A stretch of DNA of 10,757 bases from Ruminococcaceae bacterium UBA3329 (lineage in GTDB: Bacteria; Bacillota; Clostridia; Oscillospirales; Acutalibacteraceae). Below, piece by piece: positions 8,748 through 10,757 of this stretch. The DNA is taken from NCBI GenBank assembly GCA_002361875.1, contig DERX01000015.1, forward strand, positions 1-10,757, given 5' to 3'. How positions within the stretch are numbered: position 1 is the stretch's first letter; each line of letters begins with the position of its first letter. The translations under genes were made by a program, and so were the position numbers. The notes beneath the pieces were generated by a model that saw nothing but the letters and a program-made list of their open reading frames with translations, was not told where the DNA came from and did no database searches.

Positions 8748-9467
8748 ATGGAAGTCAGAATTTTTGACAACAAAGAAAATTTGGGAGAGGTTATGGCTGA
8801 GATACTCTGCAGCCGAGTTATAGCAAAACCCAATCTTACATTCGGTTTCGCAACCGGTGCTTCTCCCCTGCCCGTTTACGGAAATTTAATCGAGTGGTAC
8901 AAAAGCGGAAGGGTTTCGTTTAAGGACATTACGACATTTAACCTTGACGAATACTGCGATCTTCCCCGTGACGATAAAAACAGCTACTATACCTTTATGC
9001 ACGAAAATCTTTTCAATCATATTGATGTTAAAGAGGAAAATATCAACTTTTTAAACGGCAATGCCGAGAATTTTGACAAAGAGTGCAACCGCTACGACTG
9101 CCTTATCAGAGATAAGGGCATTGATGTTCAGCTTTTGGGTCTCGGCAGGAACGGTCATATCGGCTTTAATGAGCCGTCAACAAAATTTACAAAGGATTGC
9201 TTCAGAGTTAAGCTTTCGGACAGCACAATTGCCGCAAACTCAATCTATTTTGACGAAAACCCGATGCCGCACTACGCTCTTACAATGGGTACGGCTTCAA
9301 TTATGCGTTCAAAGGAAATATTTATGATTGCAACGGGCGAAAGCAAAAAAGACGCCATTTACGAAATGATTAACGGCGATATTTCTCCCCTTTGCCCCGC
9401 AAGTGTGCTCCAGCTTCACCCCAATGTTCATGTTTTCATTGACCTTGAGGCGGCAAAAAGGCTTTAA
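8748..9467 (+). CDS. nagB: Glucosamine-6-phosphate deaminase
   Basis: NagB converts glucosamine 6-phosphate to fructose 6-phosphate and ammonia, linking amino-sugar catabolism to glycolysis in the cytoplasm. The 239-residue product has family length, near the shorter Bacillus-type enzymes. Visible sites are the phosphate-binding loop FATGASPLPVY (34-44), NLDEY with catalytic base Asp67 (E. coli Asp72), and LGRNGHIGFNEPS (132-144) with His137 and Glu142 (E. coli His143 and Glu148). E. coli Asp141 is Asn135 here, as in Gram-positive NagB proteins. The C-terminal hexosamine-binding extension of long allosteric NagB forms is not obvious. GAGGA (8736-8740) lies seven bases upstream of the ATG, which abuts the preceding stop. 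Its place behind a mannosidase and a sugar symporter suggests that imported glycans also yield GlcNAc or glucosamine. No deacetylase (nagA) or kinase is in the window, and no glmS-type ribozyme or riboswitch is seen upstream. Confidence 0.95.
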   Translation: MEVRIFDNKENLGEVMAEILCSRVIAKPNLTFGFATGASPLPVYGNLIEWYKSGRVSFKDITTFNLDEYCDLPRDDKNSYYTFMHENLFNHIDVKEENINFLNGNAENFDKECNRYDCLIRDKGIDVQLLGLGRNGHIGFNEPSTKFTKDCFRVKLSDSTIAANSIYFDENPMPHYALTMGTASIMRSKEIFMIATGESKKDAIYEMINGDISPLCPASVLQLHPNVHVFIDLEAAKRL

Positions 9468-9468
9468 T

Positions 9469-10392
9469 ATGAACGGCAGATTTTATTCGGCAAGTGAATA
9501 TTACAAGGCGGTATTCGGCGAAAAGGTTTACCGCCTTGCTTTGTGTTTAGGTATTACCTGCCCTAACCGTGACGGGACATTAGACACCCGCGGGTGCATC
9601 TTTTGCAGTGAGGGTTCGTCGCATTTTGCAGAGAGCGGAAACGGCATTAAAGCACAGATTGAACACGCAAAGCAAAGGGTAAAAGGTAAAACGGACGCCA
9701 ACAAATTTATTGCGTATTTTCAAAGCTACACGACTACATATATGCCGATTAAAATATTGGAAAAAGCGTTTTTTGATGCGGTAAATTTGCCCGAAATTGT
9801 TGCATTATCGGTTGCCACAAGACCGGATTGCTTACCCGAAGAGGTATTAGATCTTTTGTCAGAAATAAATGAAATCAAGCCTGTTTTTGTCGAACTGGGA
9901 CTCCAAACATCAAATGAAAAAAACGCCGAATATATACGGCGTTGTTATAAAAACGATGTTTATGAAAGATCTGTTCGTGAGCTTAAAAAACGGGGAATAA
10001 ATATTATTACTCATATAATTATCGGGCTGCCGAACGAAACCGAACAGGACATTTTAAATACGGTGCGTTTCGCCGTAAATTGCGGCACAGACGGCATAAA
10101 GCTGCAACTGCTGCATATTCTCAAAGGCACCGACCTTTATGAAGATTACCTTAAAGGGAATGTTCAACCGTTAACACTTGCGGAATATACGGATTTAATC
10201 TGCAAATGTATTGCAATAATCCCCGAAAATGTTGTAATTCACAGAATTACGGGCGACGCGCCGAAGACTTTGCTTGCCGAACCTAAATGGAGCGGAGATA
10301 AGAAAAATGTGCTCAATACAATTAACCGTGAATTAAAAGAGCGAAACATTACTCAAGGATGCGCTTTAAAATCGTCAAACTGCTTAAAATAA
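9469..10392 (+). CDS. Radical SAM protein, YtqA/YhcC (TIGR01212) family, MnmL candidate
   Basis: The 307-residue product has normal family length. Its [4Fe-4S] cysteines are spaced as in this Elp3-like group: Cys31, Cys43 and Cys46 within TCPNRDGTLDTRGCIFC, a CX11CX2C pattern instead of the classic CX3CX2C. Further family segments are FIAYFQSYTTTY (~82-93), LSVATRPDCLP (~112-122), ELGLQTSN (~140-147), THIIIGLPNET (~177-187) and LKGTDLYEDY. Reported genetic work links the YtqA subgroup (renamed MnmL) of Bacillus and Streptococcus to converting cmnm5s2U to nm5s2U at the tRNA wobble position, with MnmM as partner methylase. Whether this protein belongs to that subgroup or to the less understood YhcC branch is an inference I cannot settle. 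The ATG at 9469 (AAGG at 9458-9461) is chosen one base after the nagB stop. The in-frame upstream extension to 9403 lies inside nagB and lacks family similarity. No terminator follows. Confidence 0.88.
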   Translation: MNGRFYSASEYYKAVFGEKVYRLALCLGITCPNRDGTLDTRGCIFCSEGSSHFAESGNGIKAQIEHAKQRVKGKTDANKFIAYFQSYTTTYMPIKILEKAFFDAVNLPEIVALSVATRPDCLPEEVLDLLSEINEIKPVFVELGLQTSNEKNAEYIRRCYKNDVYERSVRELKKRGINIITHIIIGLPNETEQDILNTVRFAVNCGTDGIKLQLLHILKGTDLYEDYLKGNVQPLTLAEYTDLICKCIAIIPENVVIHRITGDAPKTLLAEPKWSGDKKNVLNTINRELKERNITQGCALKSSNCLK

Positions 10393-10397
10393 AAAAA

Positions 10398-10425
10398 GAA
10401 TTGCCCATATAAAACTTGACAATTC
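10398..10425. repeat. Short inverted repeat over a -35 box
   Basis: GAATTG (10398-10403) and CAATTC (10420-10425) are complementary arms with a 16-base gap. The right arm overlaps the last two bases of the TTGACA box at 10416-10421. It is not a convincing terminator, since there is no GC-rich stem or T-run. An operator role is possible, but six AT-rich bases can match by chance. Confidence 0.2.
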
Positions 10426-10444
10426 ACTTTGTAAATGATATTAT
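10416..10444 (+). promoter_or_regulatory. Strong sigma-A promoter before the RNA region
   Basis: TTGACA (10416-10421) matches the -35 consensus fully. After 17 bases it is followed by TATTAT (10439-10444), one base from the -10 consensus. Transcription would start near 10451. No protein-coding gene follows within the window, so the promoter most likely serves stable RNA: the hairpin-rich stretch and the tRNA-Leu downstream. Confidence 0.75.
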
Positions 10445-10448
10445 TTAA

Positions 10449-10556
10449 CGGCTGGGAAAATTTCAGCATTATAAATGCGGATTAAGCCGAAAAGTAAGTT
10501 TTCAACCGAAAGTAAGCTCCAACTCGGTTGTCCTCGCCGTGTAAAATGTAGAGGAT
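10449..10556 (+). ncRNA. Candidate structured RNA or leader, class unknown
   Basis: Directly after the promoter, hairpins follow one another almost without gaps. GCTG/CAGC spans 10451-10467 and extends with G-U pairs. GCATT/AATGC spans 10466-10478 with a 3-base loop. An outer CGGCT (10449-10453) can pair with AGCCG (10485-10489). Further on are GAAAA/TTTTC (10489-10503, loop GTAAG), AACCGA/TCGGTT (10504-10529) and TCCTC/GAGGA (10531-10555). GTAAG occurs twice, in the loops of two adjacent hairpins. I see no T-box sequence (GGTGGTACCGCG type), and no signature of the TPP, FMN, SAM, cobalamin, glycine, ZTP or fluoride classes. No open reading frame with a ribosome binding site fits. It may be the 5' leader of the tRNA transcript or a small RNA of its own. 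Pairings are by eye; no covariation is available. Confidence 0.4.
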
Positions 10557-10569
10557 AAAATTAATTTTT

Positions 10570-10593
10570 ATATGCGGATATGGCGGAATTGGC
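10570..10593 (+). repeat. Direct repeat, copy 1 (tRNA-Leu 5' end)
   Basis: This 24-base segment is identical to 10734-10757, offset by 164 bases. It consists of ATAT plus the first 20 bases of a tRNA-Leu gene. Identity could continue beyond the window, because copy 2 reaches the last base. Confidence 0.9.
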
Positions 10594-10595
10594 AG
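10574..10595 (+). pseudogene. Orphan 5' fragment of tRNA-Leu
   Basis: From the first G at 10574 the sequence reads like a Firmicute tRNA-Leu: acceptor strand GCGGATA, TG at positions 8-9, then GCGGAATTGGCAG of the D arm. After 10595 it turns into TTTTTGACCG, so the 3' half of the D stem (expected ACGCG) is missing. No matching acceptor end (TATCCGC) occurs downstream in the window. It cannot fold as a tRNA and is best read as a truncated or interrupted copy. Confidence 0.65.
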
Positions 10596-10733
10596 TTTTT
10601 GACCGAGCGCCTCCTGTGGAGGATTAAGCGAGAGTCAAAAAGGCGCAGCGGTCGAAAAGCGAGTGCGGCAGCACGAGTCTTCGGGCACCGCAAGTGTCAC
10701 GCGCACGCTTTATGTAAAGCAAAAATTAAATAA
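10596..10733 (+). other. GC-rich self-complementary segment between two tRNA-Leu starts
   Basis: The segment is far richer in G+C than its surroundings, except for its AT-rich last ~25 bases. TTTTTGAC (10596-10603) and GTCAAAAA (10634-10641) are perfect inverted arms enclosing the hairpin CCTCC-TGT-GGAGG (10610-10622). A rival stem pairs GACCG-A-GCGCC (10601-10611) with GGCGC-AG-CGGTC (10642-10653); the two folds exclude each other. A third stem pairs AAGC-GA-GTGCG (10657-10667) with CGCAC-GCTT (10702-10710). It encloses GGCAC-CGCAA-GTGTC (10684-10698); GTGC-GGCA-GCAC (10663-10674) is an alternative. No coding frame is convincing. It resembles a short palindromic repeat element (REP/MITE-like) or a structured RNA; family unknown. 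Confidence 0.5.
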
Positions 10734-10757
10734 ATATGCGGATATGGCGGAATTGGC
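10734..10757 (+). repeat. Direct repeat, copy 2, at window end
   Basis: This is the second identical copy of the 24-base segment at 10570-10593, ending exactly at the window edge. Such terminal repeats are also typical of where short-read assembly graphs break, so the true repeat may be longer. Confidence 0.9.
10738..10757 (+). tRNA. tRNA-Leu, 5' end only (runs off window)
   Basis: Twenty bases match the start of a Firmicute tRNA-Leu: acceptor strand GCGGATA, TG, then the beginning of the D arm (GCGGAATTGGC). The anticodon, long variable arm and 3' end lie beyond the window, so the isoacceptor cannot be named and intactness cannot be confirmed. An AT-rich stretch precedes it. No separate promoter is visible, so transcription probably comes from the promoter at 10416-10444. 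Confidence 0.6.

Noticed and set aside
9403..9468. N-terminal extension of the radical SAM protein inside nagB
   Set aside because: The added 22 residues are an out-of-frame reading of nagB, and the ATG at 9469 has its own ribosome binding site and a family-typical start.
10393..10415. Terminator after the radical SAM gene
   Set aside because: Only an A-run and a weak GAATTG/CAATTC pair are present; there is no GC stem followed by Ts, so read-through into the RNA region remains possible.
10475..10494. A third, degenerate copy of the tRNA-Leu 5' end
   Set aside because: ATGCGGAT recurs at 10475-10482 and a few later bases match, but the similarity is too short and gappy. The segment is better explained by the local hairpins.
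10445..10570. T-box riboswitch controlling the tRNA or a synthetase
   Set aside because: No T-box sequence, no terminator/antiterminator pair with a T-run, and no synthetase gene follows.
10570..10757. Two identical 24-base repeats 164 bases apart as a CRISPR remnant
   Set aside because: Only two copies, the gap is far too long for a spacer, and the repeat is plainly the start of a tRNA-Leu gene.
10574..10757. Intron-containing or permuted tRNA gene
   Set aside because: The break lies in the D loop, not the anticodon loop. No group I core is recognised, and no 3' tRNA half with an acceptor end complementary to GCGGATA is present between the copies.

Overview
This window looks like chromosomal DNA from an anaerobic Firmicute, most likely an uncultured gut-type Clostridia (Oscillospirales-like). 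That placement is an inference. It rests on moderately AT-rich coding sequence with very AT-rich spacers, GGAGG-type ribosome binding sites, a Glu-111 type MetA, and protein families typical of gut Clostridia. No rRNA, integrase, transposase or CRISPR array is visible. The window may coincide with a contig end, because its last 24 bases repeat an internal segment exactly.

Left part (1-3300). A homoserine O-acyltransferase gene (metA, + strand, GTG start) faces a long - strand gene for a GH51-type arabinofuranosidase-like protein. A hairpin with T-runs on both sides lies between them and can serve as terminator for both. The GH51-like protein has a hydrophobic N-terminus and a C-terminal membrane anchor. 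It keeps both catalytic glutamates but has unusual changes in two of the most conserved active-site motifs.

Middle (3301-10392). An AT-rich divergent promoter region separates the GH51-like gene from a tightly packed + strand run of five genes. These are a cytoplasmic GH38 alpha-mannosidase, a MelB-type (GPH family) sugar:cation symporter, a small zinc-ribbon/four-helix membrane protein of unknown function, glucosamine-6-phosphate deaminase (nagB), and a radical SAM protein of the YtqA/YhcC family. Gaps run from an 8-base overlap to 15 bases, so an operon is likely. The simplest reading is uptake of a small mannose-containing, perhaps GlcNAc-containing, oligosaccharide by the symporter, followed by cleavage inside the cell by the mannosidase. 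NagB would then feed amino sugar into glycolysis. The radical SAM protein probably belongs to tRNA wobble-uridine modification and may simply ride on the operon.

Right end (10393-10757). This is the least explained part. A near-consensus promoter (TTGACA, 17 bases, TATTAT) precedes about 110 bases of closely spaced hairpins. Next comes an orphan 5' piece of a tRNA-Leu gene, then a GC-rich, strongly self-complementary segment of about 140 bases. The same tRNA-Leu 5' end then starts again and runs off the window. It may be an unrecognised structured RNA plus a small repeat element that interrupted or duplicated the start of a tRNA-Leu gene.
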